From Burkholderiaceae bacterium (GTDB lineage Bacteria; Pseudomonadota; Gammaproteobacteria; Burkholderiales; Burkholderiaceae_D): DNA of 64,000 nt. Position 1 is the stretch's first letter; every line of letters begins with the position of its first letter. Position numbers and translations under genes: made by a program. Under the pieces are notes generated by a model that saw nothing but the letters and a program-made list of their open reading frames with translations, was not told where the DNA came from and made no database searches. Below, one piece after another: positions 52,505-61,677 of this stretch. The stretch spans positions 99,974 through 163,973 of the forward strand of contig JARLJG010000049.1 in the NCBI GenBank assembly GCA_031291325.1, written 5' to 3'.

Positions 52505-52744
52505 TCACTTTTTGCGCCGCGCCTGCTTGGCGCGATGGCGGACATAAAAGCGCAGGACGACAACGATGGCGATGACGACCGCGCCGATGATGCGCAACTC
52601 GGGGTGCGGCTTGTCGAAGTCGAGACTGCCGAAGTATGCGAATATCCAATGCATGCCGCCGGTGGCCAAAAAGCCGAGCGCCGCCGTGCATAGCACCGCA
52701 ATGAGAAGAATGGCAATTTTGACGCGTGTTTCCAGTGGCTCCAT
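52505..52744 (-). CDS. small inner-membrane protein
   Basis: A 79-residue protein with two hydrophobic helices (VKIAILLIAVLCTAALGFL; IIGAVVIAIVVVLRFYV), a loop FGSLDFDKPHPELR and a very basic C-terminus (RHRAKQARRKK). It lies between the convergent PRF gene and a LysR gene. No known family; function unknown. Confidence 0.6.
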   Translation of the reverse strand: MEPLETRVKIAILLIAVLCTAALGFLATGGMHWIFAYFGSLDFDKPHPELRIIGAVVIAIVVVLRFYVRHRAKQARRKK

Positions 52745-52792
52745 GTCGGCACTCGCTAAGACAATGTCGCCATCATACGCGATAAGCCGCCG

Positions 52793-53689
52793 CTAACCGG
52801 CATTGAGCTCCTCCAGCACCCAGGCGCAAAATCCCTGCACCAGCGGCCTGGCATCCAGCGCGCGCAACAGATGATAGCGGTACGGCCCCAGCACCCGTTG
52901 CGGAAATACCTGCACCAGGCGACCCGCGCGCAGGTCGGCGGTCACCAGGAATTCCGGCGTGAGCGCTATCCCCTGCCCGCTGGCCGCAGCTTCCAGCGTC
53001 AGGTAGGTATGCGAAAAGCGCTGGCCGCTGCCGCCCACGTAGGCGACGCCGCAAGCCTGCAGCCATTTCGCCCAGTCGATTTCATCGGCAATGCGCGGCT
53101 CCGGCTCGTCGTGCAACAGCGGATAGCGCAACAAGTCGGCCGGCTCCAGCAAATCGACGGCGGCCGCGCGCAAGGCCGGGCTGCAGACGGCGATAAACCA
53201 CTCTTGCTGCATGGCGTCGACTTGCCAGCCGGGATAAGGTCCGCGCCCAAGGCGTATCGCCACGTCCACCCCATCGTGCACGAAATCGGCTGGATGGGTC
53301 GAAGCCAGCACCCGCAAGTCGATTTGCGGCAGGCGGTCGCGCAAGCTGCCCAGGCGCGGCATCAGCCAGCGCGTCGCAAACGATTGCGTGGCGCTGACGG
53401 TGACCACACGCTCGTCGCCCTGTTTGCGCACCGCGTCGGAGACATCGGCCAGGTTGTTCAAGATCGGGCGTATTGCGTCCGCGTAGCGCTGGCCGGCTGC
53501 CGTCAGCGCCACCCCGCGCGGCAGGCGCTGGAATAGCGGCACGTCCAGCCATGCCTCCAATTGCTTGACGTGGTGGGCAATCGCGCCGGCGGAAACATGC
53601 AACTCCTCGCCGGCGCGTTGAAATCCATCCAGGCGAGCCGCCGCCTCGAACGCATGCAGCGCAGCCAGCGGCGGTAAGCGTCGCGACAT
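52793..53689 (-). CDS. LysR-family transcriptional regulator, GcvA-like
   Basis: A 298-residue LysR regulator. The helix-turn-helix opens LPPLAALHAFEAAARLDGFQRAGEELHVSAGAIAHHVKQLEAWL (parts), the GcvA-type beginning with LPPL and no usual M-x-L-x-x-L. The effector domain (VVTVSATQSFATRWLMPRLGSL; DAMQQEWFIAVCSPALR) is complete. The ATG at 53689 has GAGG upstream; a TTG four codons earlier is possible. Divergent from the EamA transporter, which it probably regulates. Confidence 0.88.
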   Translation of the reverse strand: MSRRLPPLAALHAFEAAARLDGFQRAGEELHVSAGAIAHHVKQLEAWLDVPLFQRLPRGVALTAAGQRYADAIRPILNNLADVSDAVRKQGDERVVTVSATQSFATRWLMPRLGSLRDRLPQIDLRVLASTHPADFVHDGVDVAIRLGRGPYPGWQVDAMQQEWFIAVCSPALRAAAVDLLEPADLLRYPLLHDEPEPRIADEIDWAKWLQACGVAYVGGSGQRFSHTYLTLEAAASGQGIALTPEFLVTADLRAGRLVQVFPQRVLGPYRYHLLRALDARPLVQGFCAWVLEELNAG

Positions 53690-53743
53690 CGTATGCCTCA
53701 ATTATATTAGGTCAACTCCATAAGAATATTGATTTGTGCAACG

Positions 53744-53772
53744 GCATGCAAGGATTTAATATGCATGCAAGG
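53744..53772. promoter_or_regulatory. direct repeat GCATGCAAGG x2 in LysR/EamA gap
   Basis: GCATGCAAGG occurs at 53744-53753 and 53763-53772, 19 bases apart, each with the palindrome GCATGC. It lies between the divergent LysR and EamA genes, near the expected LysR operator position. TTTAAT/ATATGCAT elements surround it. Confidence 0.45.
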
Positions 53773-53849
53773 CTGGATCGGAATATCGTCAGCCATAATT
53801 ATTTTTGTGCATGAGAATATTCTCCCTACACCCGGACTTTAGGAACACC

Positions 53850-54740
53850 ATGTCGCGCCCCACCGCCGTCTTTTTGGTTTTGCTCTCTGCTCTAGGCTTC
53901 GGCAGCATTGCGCTGTTCGCCAAAATCGCTTACGCGTCCGGCGCCAGCCCGTCGGCATTGCTGGCGCTGCGCTTCTTGCTGGCGGTGGCCATGCTGGCGC
54001 CGCTGGTCTGGATCAAGCGCATTCCCTTGCCGCGCGGCCGCACGCTGGCCGGTTACGTGCTGATGGGCTTGCTCTACACCGCGCAGGCGCAAACCTATTT
54101 CAACGCTTTGCTGTACGCCAGCAGCGGGCTGGTCGGGCTGTTGCTGTATATCTATCCGATCCTGGTGACGATCCTGGCGATCATGCTTGGCTGGGAAAAA
54201 CTCGACCGCCGCATGCTGATGCTGATGACTTTCGCCTGCCTGGGCCTGGCGATCACCTTGGGCGGCAAATTGCAAGGTCAGCCGCTGGGTATTTTTCTGG
54301 CATTATCGGCGGCGGCGATCTACGCGACCTATATCTTGCTGGGCAATCGCTTGTCGCGCAATACGCATCCGCTAGCCGCGACCATAGTTATTCTAACAAC
54401 TGCTGCATGCGGCAATGGCGCACTGGCGATTGTCAGTGGCGCGACCCTGCCGGCAACGGCAGGCGGCTGGCTGGCGGTCGGCGCGATTGCACTGTTTTGC
54501 ACGGTAATCGCGATCTCGGCCTTCCTCTCGGGAGTCAAGCATATCGGCGCTTCGCAGGCATCGATCATCTCGACGCTGGAACCGGTCATCACGCTCGCCA
54601 TCGGCGCGTGCGTGTTCGGCGAAAAAGCCAGCGCCAGCCAATTGCTGGGCGGGGCGATGGTGTTAATCGCCGTGATCCTGCTGGCGCAGCGGCCAGCGCC
54701 GGTTGCGCGCATCGATAGCAATGCCGCCTGCTTGAGCTGA
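53850..54740 (+). CDS. EamA/DMT-superfamily transporter
   Basis: A 296-residue inner-membrane protein with ten predicted helices and two EamA repeats (FLVLLSALGFGSIALFAKIAY; LGIFLALSAAAIYATYILLGNRLS). LEPVITLAIGACVFGEKASASQLLGGAMVL (parts) is the family's C-terminal block. Drug/metabolite transporters of this type export amino acids or metabolites; the substrate is not evident. AGGAACACC precedes the ATG at 53850, divergent from the LysR gene. Confidence 0.87.
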   Translation: MSRPTAVFLVLLSALGFGSIALFAKIAYASGASPSALLALRFLLAVAMLAPLVWIKRIPLPRGRTLAGYVLMGLLYTAQAQTYFNALLYASSGLVGLLLYIYPILVTILAIMLGWEKLDRRMLMLMTFACLGLAITLGGKLQGQPLGIFLALSAAAIYATYILLGNRLSRNTHPLAATIVILTTAACGNGALAIVSGATLPATAGGWLAVGAIALFCTVIAISAFLSGVKHIGASQASIISTLEPVITLAIGACVFGEKASASQLLGGAMVLIAVILLAQRPAPVARIDSNAACLS

Positions 54741-54883
54741 CACAAAGCAGCGTCACCCCCCATTCAAACCGCTTGGTCGCCGCCACATTACTTGTGGCGG
54801 GTCAGGCGCGCCCCTATAATCCGTGACATAAAGGCCGCATACCAAGCGAGTCTTATATTAAATACAATATCCCGGAGAATACC

Positions 54884-56476
54884 TTGTCATCCACAAAAGA
54901 CCCCGTTGCAGCCGCCCCAAAAGTCAATCCTTACTCTCCGCCCGACGCGTCCGTCAAAGGCCGCTTCGCGCACATCCCGGAAGGAGCTGGCGCATTGTTT
55001 TTCATCCAGATGTTCTCGACGCTGGGTTTTGCCGTCATTTATTTCACCCTCGATTTATATACCACCAAGCATTTGCATTTCACCGCTGCGGAGGCGGCCA
55101 GCATCGTCGGCGTTTTCGGCGCATTCAATTACGGCTTGCACTTGTTCGGCGGCTATCTCGGCGGACGTTTCCTGAGCAACCGCAATTTGTTCGTCGGCGG
55201 CATGGTCTTGCAGGTGCTGGGCAGCGCCTGCGTGTCGGTCGGCAACGTCCCGCTGCTGTATTGGGGTCTCGCGCTATTCCTGACTGGCAGCGGTTTGAAC
55301 GTCACTTGCATCAACATGATGCTCACGCAGCGCTTCAAGCCCGAAGACCCGCGCCGCGAAGGCGCATTTCTCTGGAATTATGCCGGCATGAACGTCGGCT
55401 TCGCGGTCGGGTTCATCGTTTCCGGGCACTTCCAGTTGAAGGAAGACTATGCCAGCATGTTCATCTTTGCCACCATCGGCAATATTTGCGCGATCATTCT
55501 CGCATTATTCAATTGGAAGGCGATTGGCGATTTGAATACGCGCCTGTTGCACGCCGCCCCCAAGGAATTCAATCTGCGTTTTTTGGCGGGACTGGCAATC
55601 ATGCTGTTGCTGGTGCCGACAGTCTGGTTCATGCTGCAGCATCGCGACAGCACCGAACTCATCATCAAGATCATTTGCGGCATGGTCGCGCTGACCTTGC
55701 TGTACCTGACCTTGCGCCATACCGATAGGCGCGAAAAAAATAACATGTGGGCTTACCTGATACTGGCGGTCGGTTCATTGGTGTTTTGGACCTTGTACCA
55801 ATTGACGCCCAGCGCATTGCAACAATTTGCCGACAACAACGTCGTCCTCACCGTCCTGGGTTACAAGATTGCGCCGGTCTGGATACAAAACATCAATACT
55901 GCCGTGCTGGTTTTCGGCGGCCCGCTGACTTCGACCCTGTTTGTCCGCCTGCGCGCGCGCGGCTGGAATATCGACATTCCCAAACAGTTTTCCACCTCCC
56001 TGATCCTGATGGGTGTCGGCACGCTGGCGCTGCCGCTCGGCATCTTGCTGGCCGACGACAAAGGCATGGTGGCTTTCGTCTGGCTGTTTATCTTTTACGT
56101 TTTCCAAAGCCTGGGCGAATTGCTGATTTCGCCGGTCGGCTATGCAATGGTAGGCCGCCTGGCGCCGATTCAATACCAAGGCGTGATGATGGGCAGTTGG
56201 ATGCTGTTGACCGGCCTGGCCTCGCTGCTGGCCAAGGACCTGGCGTCGACCATCCCGGAACCGAGCGCCAGCGCGGCGCTGTCGACCAATCCGGCCTACT
56301 CCACCCTGTTTTCGCAATTGGGCTGGGGCACGGTGGCCGTCGGCGTCATCCTGGTGTTGCTGATTCCCTTCTTGCGCAAACTTATCAAGGACAAGGAAAC
56401 GCCGCCCACGCCGGAAGAAAGCGTCAAGCTTGGCGAAGCCGAAGCAGTGACTGAATATCTGCCGCCGGTAGTCTGA
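54884..56476 (+). CDS. POT-family peptide/H+ symporter lacking the ExxER motif
   Basis: A 530-residue transporter with about 14 helices, of the proton-coupled oligopeptide (DtpA/PTR2) family: LNVTCINMMLTQRFKPEDPRREGAFLWNYAGMNVG (parts), FWTLYQLTPSALQQFADNNV and LGELLISPVGYAMVGRLAP. The start is a TTG at 54884 with GGAG upstream. In helix 1, where most members have E-x-x-E-R, this protein has FFIQMFSTLGFAVIYFTL, so the proton-coupling glutamates are missing; I recall a bacterial subgroup like this. Coupling or substrate may be atypical. Confidence 0.87.
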   Translation: MSSTKDPVAAAPKVNPYSPPDASVKGRFAHIPEGAGALFFIQMFSTLGFAVIYFTLDLYTTKHLHFTAAEAASIVGVFGAFNYGLHLFGGYLGGRFLSNRNLFVGGMVLQVLGSACVSVGNVPLLYWGLALFLTGSGLNVTCINMMLTQRFKPEDPRREGAFLWNYAGMNVGFAVGFIVSGHFQLKEDYASMFIFATIGNICAIILALFNWKAIGDLNTRLLHAAPKEFNLRFLAGLAIMLLLVPTVWFMLQHRDSTELIIKIICGMVALTLLYLTLRHTDRREKNNMWAYLILAVGSLVFWTLYQLTPSALQQFADNNVVLTVLGYKIAPVWIQNINTAVLVFGGPLTSTLFVRLRARGWNIDIPKQFSTSLILMGVGTLALPLGILLADDKGMVAFVWLFIFYVFQSLGELLISPVGYAMVGRLAPIQYQGVMMGSWMLLTGLASLLAKDLASTIPEPSASAALSTNPAYSTLFSQLGWGTVAVGVILVLLIPFLRKLIKDKETPPTPEESVKLGEAEAVTEYLPPVV

Positions 56477-56478
56477 CC

Positions 56479-57213
56479 TCAGGCCGGATCGCCGATGCGG
56501 TAGCGCCCGCCGTTTTCGGGGGCACTGTCGAAAATATTCATCATCGCGCGCGCCACCGCCCGGGCCGAACGCAACTGGCCGGCGCTTTTCGCCTCGATAA
56601 AACGCCCGACTTCGGGGAAATCCGCCGGGTCGGTGCGGCGGATTTCTTCCTGCATGTCGGTATCCATCCGGCCCGGATCGATGTTGATGCAAGTCATCGG
56701 GCGGGCGGCGGCGCTTTGTTCGGCGGCCAGCGCCCGCATATAATTTTCCATGCCGGCCTTGGCCGCGCAATACAAGGACCAACCGCCATAGGCCTTTTGC
56801 GCAGCGCCGGACGAAACATTGGCGATGACGATCTGGCTGTCGGACGCCGCGAAAGCACGCACGAAGGCGGAAACGAGGCGGATCCCCGAAGTCAGATTGA
56901 CCGTCAGATTCTGCTGGATTTGCGCGTCCGACAGCGCGCGCACCGGGGCAATCGGGGTCAGCAAGCCGGCGTTATTGACGAAGATCACGCGCTCCCAGCG
57001 CGTATTCGCCAGCGTTTGAAATTGCGCTTCCAGCACCGCCAGCGACGCATCGAGATTGGCCAGATCGACCGGGATGTGATGCAATCCGGTTCCATTGCGG
57101 GAAAACTCCAGCGTGCTCCAATCCAATACCTGGCACAAGTCGACCAGCGCTTTTCCCAACCCGCGCGAGCCGCCGGTGACGATCAACAGATTCGAGGACT
57201 TTTCTTGATCCAT
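56479..57213 (-). CDS. SDR-family oxidoreductase
   Basis: A 244-residue short-chain dehydrogenase. NADP-binding T-G-G-S-R-G-L-G-K (VTGGSRGLGKAL), the NNAG motif (VFVNNAGLL-like VIFVNNAGLL), catalytic serine in ANVSSGAAQ and YCAAKAG with Tyr-x3-Lys. The cluster INIDPGRMDTDMQ resembles benzil/sepiapterin reductase-like members. The ATG at 57213 has GGGAGTCTC upstream. It converges on the POT gene with two bases between the stop codons; the substrate is unknown. Confidence 0.87.
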   Translation of the reverse strand: MDQEKSSNLLIVTGGSRGLGKALVDLCQVLDWSTLEFSRNGTGLHHIPVDLANLDASLAVLEAQFQTLANTRWERVIFVNNAGLLTPIAPVRALSDAQIQQNLTVNLTSGIRLVSAFVRAFAASDSQIVIANVSSGAAQKAYGGWSLYCAAKAGMENYMRALAAEQSAAARPMTCINIDPGRMDTDMQEEIRRTDPADFPEVGRFIEAKSAGQLRSARAVARAMMNIFDSAPENGGRYRIGDPA

Positions 57214-57301
57214 GAGACTCCCGAACACCCTCCTCGAAGCCGAGAAGGGGCCATCATCGCAATCGAAATTCCAAGGCGACGCCGCCTCGCAGACTGGCGG
57301 A

Positions 57302-57721
57302 CTAGCGGCAGCTTAATTCAAGCACGGCATTTTCCGGCGCTTCCGCTTCGGCAGACGGGCTATCGCCGCAACGGTAACGCACATGCAGATGTTTTTCATA
57401 TCCCTTCGCCGGATCGCCGCACAACTCATTGCCGACCCGGATGTCGGCGTGCCGGCGCCAGCCGACCATTTGCTGGATCGTATCGCGCGCATTGCAGACC
57501 CCGACTTCACGCGAGCCGTAGCGGGCCTCTTCGATAATAATCCGCCCTGCCGGGCCGCCATGATCCCGATGTTCTTGCGATTCGACACCGTCACGGTAAC
57601 CCTGATCGTAGCCCAGGCGAAATTCGGCGCTTTGCGCGCAGGCGACACCCGAGACCGCGCCCAGCACCGCTGCGAGGGCCAGGCTTTTGAAAATAAATTT
57701 CTTGCTGAAAACTATAGACAT
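57302..57721 (-). CDS. secreted hypothetical protein
   Basis: A 139-residue exported protein: signal peptide (KFIFKSLALAAVLGAVSGVACA), then a mature part with YDQGYRDGVESQEHRDHGG, IIIEEARYGSREVGVC and HLHVRYRCG. Three cysteines and a disulfide are likely. No known domain. It is one of several short secreted proteins in this stretch. ATG at 57721. Confidence 0.65.
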   Translation of the reverse strand: MSIVFSKKFIFKSLALAAVLGAVSGVACAQSAEFRLGYDQGYRDGVESQEHRDHGGPAGRIIIEEARYGSREVGVCNARDTIQQMVGWRRHADIRVGNELCGDPAKGYEKHLHVRYRCGDSPSAEAEAPENAVLELSCR

Positions 57722-57837
57722 GTTGATTCTCCCGTAAAAAAGAAAGGAATTTATTGTAACCGCAATATGGCGCCATTTATTGCAACTTAACCATGAATAC
57801 CTGGCGCAACGCCACACAGTGCGACCGACTCGCTTGC

Positions 57838-58362
57838 TCACTTGCTCTTGGGTGGTTCGGGATTCAAATCCATCGACCAGATCACCGCACTGATCCTCCA
57901 GCCGTCGCTGGTGCGCACAAGCTGCCAGCTCTCCTTGCCCCAATTCGCCTTATAGCCATCGACGTTGAAGCTATAGTCGAAATACACCGAACCGATGCTG
58001 CCGTCCGTATCGATGTGGACATTCGAGAATTTTTCTTCGAAATGACGCGGATTGCCAATCAAGCCGTTGATGAACTTGGTTGGATTGTCCTGCCAATAGA
58101 TCTTCTCGGGGTCGGGTTGGCTGGCGTCGGTTTTCCGCTCCCGCAAGAGCTTCAATCCCTGCTCGCTGGTCACGCCGATCCACGGCGTGCTGTCGTTGAA
58201 AAACAGTCGCAGGAAACCTGCCTTATCCTTATTGACGACGGCGGTGCGAAAGCTCTCCACGATGCCTTTTATCTCATCCTGATCGGTCGTCGGTTTGACG
58301 GGATTGGCGGCCAACGCGGGCACGCAGAGGAAAATTCCAGCGGCAAGTAACCAAGGTTTCAT
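57838..58362 (-). CDS. secreted SnoaL/NTF2-like protein
   Basis: A 174-residue exported protein. The signal peptide is KPWLLAAGIFLCVPALA. The mature part resembles the NTF2/SnoaL-like fold: IKGIVESFRTAVVNKDKAGFLRLF, VYFDYSFNVDGYKANWGKESWQLVRTSDGWRI (parts). Members include small-molecule hydrolases and scaffold proteins; no active site is discernible. Function unknown. Confidence 0.7.
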   Translation of the reverse strand: MKPWLLAAGIFLCVPALAANPVKPTTDQDEIKGIVESFRTAVVNKDKAGFLRLFFNDSTPWIGVTSEQGLKLLRERKTDASQPDPEKIYWQDNPTKFINGLIGNPRHFEEKFSNVHIDTDGSIGSVYFDYSFNVDGYKANWGKESWQLVRTSDGWRISAVIWSMDLNPEPPKSK

Positions 58363-58540
58363 ACGATCCTCAAATGGTGGTGGGAAATGCAGCCGGTTCG
58401 GCATTGTAGCCTTGGCATCGGTCTGCGGCAATCAGACAGGAATTGCTGGACATGGTTCCGAGCGAAACCACCATATCGAGCATCTGGAAAATCGCCCCCT
58501 GCCATGCGCGAGCGCGGCAGGGCTTTTCATGCGCCCGACA

Positions 58541-59167
58541 TCAGCGTTGAACGATCAACCCTGCCAACTTGTAGCCACCGGCCTGTTTCGTGAAAAACAA
58601 AGCGCTGCCTACCGGCACTCTTTCACTCGACATTTGCATGTCGGTGACGAACATGCCATCGGAAAACAGGAACACCTCTTTGCCGCTGCCGCGATTGCAT
58701 TGCAACAGGTCCTTGATCAGAAACGGTATTTCTTCCGATCCGGGAAGCGCATCGTCGCAGTGGCGCGCCCCCTCGCAGACCTCGCGCTGCACGACCACGG
58801 TCGAAGCGGCGTTGAGCGCACCGAACAGCGAAGGGTCGGCGAAGTCGCCAAAGCTCTGCGCGCCGATATTGATATTCAAGCCGGCGTCGAAATCGCGCGG
58901 GCGCAAGGCCAGGCGGATATTTCCGGTATGGCTATTCTCGCCAGAGGTCACCGCCCGCCGCATCAACAGCAATTTACTTGAAGAAATGGCAAACAAGCCT
59001 TTTGCGTTGTGCGCCTTGATCGCCGCCAATGCCTTGCCGACCACGGCTGTTACGTCCTTGCCGGCATCGACCCTTGTTCCAGCATAATTTTCGCAATCGG
59101 CTGCGGCGGCGTTGCGACAACAGACCAACGACAATACGATCGCCGGAATTATTACGGAATTGCGCAT
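58541..59167 (-). CDS. secreted hypothetical protein
   Basis: A 208-residue exported protein: signal peptide (VIIPAIVLSLVCCRNAAAA), then DVTAVVGKALAAIKAHNAKGLFAISSSKL, RPRDFDAGLNINIGAQSFGDF and FLFSDGMFVTDMQMSSERVPVGS. Cys residues DCENYAG, EVCEGARHCDD and LQCNRG could form disulfides. No recognised family. ATG at 59167. Confidence 0.65.
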   Translation of the reverse strand: MRNSVIIPAIVLSLVCCRNAAAADCENYAGTRVDAGKDVTAVVGKALAAIKAHNAKGLFAISSSKLLLMRRAVTSGENSHTGNIRLALRPRDFDAGLNINIGAQSFGDFADPSLFGALNAASTVVVQREVCEGARHCDDALPGSEEIPFLIKDLLQCNRGSGKEVFLFSDGMFVTDMQMSSERVPVGSALFFTKQAGGYKLAGLIVQR

Positions 59168-59421
59168 GATGGTCCCATCGGTTGAAATTCGTCTATTGAA
59201 CGCCGGCGCGGTTAGCTGAAAACGCCATCGGCACCTCCGCGATTCGCCCGCCACACTAGCACAAACAGAGTATATGATGTAGTGTGTCATTTAACTGCTG
59301 TCGCCCGCATTTTCATCGCTATTTTGATGCGAAATCCGTTCCTTGCGGCGGCCATTCGACAGCAGGTATCGAATTTTTTGCACTTGCGGCACACAATCAC
59401 GGCGAAAGGATTATTGCCCTC

Positions 59422-60258
59422 ATGGACAGACTAGAAGCCTTCAAGAGCATCGCAGCCGAAGCCGCGCGCGGGGAATTGGTTTTCCCGACCAACGTCAACG
59501 CGTCGCTGAAATTGCAACAAGCGCTCGACGACCCCGATTGCCACATGGAAAAGGCGGCGATGCTGGTGCAGGCCGAACCGCTGCTGGCTGCGCGCACCGT
59601 GGCTATCGCCAATTCGGTGGCGTACAACCATTCCGGCGGCGAAATCACCAATGTGCGCACTGCGGTGATGCGGCTCGGCTTTCAAACCCTGCGCACCCTG
59701 GTCGCCGCCTTGGTGGTGCGTCAATTCGGCAGCATGATTTCCACGCCCAGCCTGCGCAACAAGGCGGCGCAACTTTGGGAGCATACCGCGCATGTGGCAG
59801 CGCTGGCGCAGGTCATCGCCAAGCGCGTCACCCGTGTCGACCCGGAAACCGCGATGTTTGCCGGCATCGTGCATGAAGTGGGCGGATTCTACTTATTGTC
59901 ACGCGCCAAGGATTACCCAGGGTTGCTCGATGGCGACCTGGAAGATTGGGTCGAATACGGGCAGACCAAAATCGGGCGCAGCGTGCTGAAACAACTTGCG
60001 GTGCCGGATTCGGTGACCGAGGCGGTGGAAGCACTGTGGTACGGCTTTCGCGCGCTGCCGCCGGAAACCCTGGGCGATACGCTGTTGCTGGCCAACGACC
60101 TGGCGCCGGTGCAGTCGCCGCTGCAGCAAAACGTCGGCGGCAACACCGTGGAATCGGCATCGACAATCGATTTCGTCGTCGGCGACGGCACGCTCGCCAG
60201 CATCCTCGAAGAATCGGCAGACGAAGTGCAGTCTCTGACGGCGGCCCTGTTGATGTAG
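59422..60258 (+). CDS. HDOD domain protein
   Basis: A 278-residue protein with one HDOD domain: GELVFPTNVNASLKLQQALDDPDC, LLAARTVAIANSVAYNHSGGEITNVRTAVMRLGFQTLRTLVAALV (parts), HTAHVAALAQVIAKRV and MFAGIVHEVGGFYLLSRAK. The HE of IVHEVGG matches the H/D position in related HD proteins but other metal ligands are missing. The ATG at 59422 is the conserved start; the upstream frame of 46 codons is not conserved. A stem-loop (60280-60301) follows. Confidence 0.85.
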   Translation: MDRLEAFKSIAAEAARGELVFPTNVNASLKLQQALDDPDCHMEKAAMLVQAEPLLAARTVAIANSVAYNHSGGEITNVRTAVMRLGFQTLRTLVAALVVRQFGSMISTPSLRNKAAQLWEHTAHVAALAQVIAKRVTRVDPETAMFAGIVHEVGGFYLLSRAKDYPGLLDGDLEDWVEYGQTKIGRSVLKQLAVPDSVTEAVEALWYGFRALPPETLGDTLLLANDLAPVQSPLQQNVGGNTVESASTIDFVVGDGTLASILEESADEVQSLTAALLM

Positions 60259-60279
60259 CAAGCCGTGAACGTGGCCGGC

Positions 60280-60301
60280 GCAACCGATTCGCATCGGTTG
60301 C
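60280..60301. repeat. 9-bp stem-loop after the HDOD gene
   Basis: GCAACCGAT / ATCGGTTGC around TCGC, 21 bases after the stop. No T tract follows, so it is a weak terminator candidate at best. Confidence 0.4.
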
Positions 60302-60504
60302 CTGCTAGCGTGCTTGCACTGGCGCACAGATGGAAGCCTGCCAAGGACGTGTCGCAAGGCGCCGCTGCACGTCCGCGAGTCATATTTCCCCACACTTTTG
60401 GAAACCAATCAAGTACACTCTTTCCCCGTGTGGAAGCCGGCAAGCGCTCCGCGATCCCATATCGTGCCAGATATGTTGAGCCTACCATTTTCGGGAAATT
60501 CGCC

Positions 60505-60960
60505 ATGAAATTGAAACTGTCCGCTGCTGCAGCCCTCTTTTCCCTCTTGATGCCGTTTACCGCGCACGCCGACCTCCCTGGCGACCGTCCCGCTTACCGG
60601 CACGCGCTATCGAACTTGCATGCAGCCCGCAGGAGCCTGCAACATCGCCCCGGCGAAATCCACGTTGGCATCAATGAAGATATTGCCATCACCGACATCG
60701 ACCGCGCCATCGGCGAAGTGAAAAAATCGGCGCGCGAAGACGCAACAAACAGGGACGACGGTGTGGGCGACGACGCCAACCTGGATCGCCCGGGACGACT
60801 GCATCATGCGGTCGAATTACTGGAAAAAGCGCACGACGACCTGAATCGGGAGGAAAGCGACCCGCGAGCGCAAGCGCTCAGACGCCGCGCGCTCGACCAT
60901 ATCGATCATGCAATCGACGCCACCAGGCACGCCATTCGCGATATCGAACACGGTCGCTAA
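60505..60960 (+). CDS. secreted helical hypothetical protein
   Basis: A 151-residue exported protein: signal peptide (KLKLSAAAALFSLLMPFTAHA), then an all-helical charged mature part (YRHALSNLHAARRSLQHRPG, ITDIDRAIGEVKKSAREDA, RPGRLHHAVELLEKAHDDLNREE, LRRRALDHIDHAIDATRHAIRDIEHG, in parts), rich in His, Arg and Asp. Such small helical proteins have been found in envelopes of betaproteobacteria. Function unknown. Confidence 0.75.
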   Translation: MKLKLSAAAALFSLLMPFTAHADLPGDRPAYRHALSNLHAARRSLQHRPGEIHVGINEDIAITDIDRAIGEVKKSAREDATNRDDGVGDDANLDRPGRLHHAVELLEKAHDDLNREESDPRAQALRRRALDHIDHAIDATRHAIRDIEHGR

Positions 60961-60996
60961 TCAGCCACGGCGCTGACACCGCATTGGCGCCAATCC

Positions 60997-61677
60997 TTAG
61001 TACAAAGCCGCCTGGTCGATCTGCGCTTCGACATTCCTGATTCGCTCCGCCTGCAGGGCGCGCAATTGCGCGACGAGGCTCGCCCCGGCTTTTTCCGGCG
61101 AGCCGCAATCGAAGGGTGGCTGCGGATCGTATTCCAGCCCCAACTGTATGGCCTTTGCCTTGTCCGCGCCGGCCAGTTCGGCCGCCAGCGTAAACCCGAA
61201 ATCGATCCCCGCCGTGACGCCGCCGCCGGACAGGCGATTGCGATCGCGCACGACCCGCTCGGCGACAGGTATCGCACCGAAGCGCGGCAAATACTGACGC
61301 CACATCCAATGACAGGCCGAACGATAACCGTCGATCAAGCCGGCAGCCCCCAGCAACAGCGCGCCGTTGCACACCGAGGTGACATAGCGCGCTTCGGCCC
61401 CCTGGCGCCGCAGGAAAGCCAAGACTTCGGCGTCGTCCAGCAAAGCGCCGACGCCGAATCCGCCCGGCACGCATAACACGTCGAGCCTGGGGCAATCGGC
61501 GAAAGCGGTGGTCGGATTGATGCTGAAGCCGACATCGGTGGCGACCGGCTCGACGGTTTTCCACAACAGATGCACGCGGGCTTGCGGGACGCGACTAAGC
61601 ACTTGCGCCGGGCCGGTCAAATCTAACTGTGTCACATTGGGAAACAGCAAGAAGCCGATATGAACGGAATCATTCAT
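60997..61677 (-). CDS. DJ-1/PfpI family protein, isonitrile hydratase-like
   Basis: A 226-residue protein of the DJ-1/PfpI (GATase1-like) superfamily. The nucleophile elbow is VTSVCNGALLLGAAGLIDG, preceded by LDVLCVPGGFG and followed by the H-W of SACHWMW. The order PVAERVVRDRNRLSGGGVTAGIDFGFTLAAEL (parts) matches isonitrile hydratase (InhA), a class hydrating isocyanides to formamides, though some relatives only bind ligands. Divergent from the AraC-GATase regulator; both promoters lie in 168 bases. Confidence 0.82.
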   Translation of the reverse strand: MNDSVHIGFLLFPNVTQLDLTGPAQVLSRVPQARVHLLWKTVEPVATDVGFSINPTTAFADCPRLDVLCVPGGFGVGALLDDAEVLAFLRRQGAEARYVTSVCNGALLLGAAGLIDGYRSACHWMWRQYLPRFGAIPVAERVVRDRNRLSGGGVTAGIDFGFTLAAELAGADKAKAIQLGLEYDPQPPFDCGSPEKAGASLVAQLRALQAERIRNVEAQIDQAALY

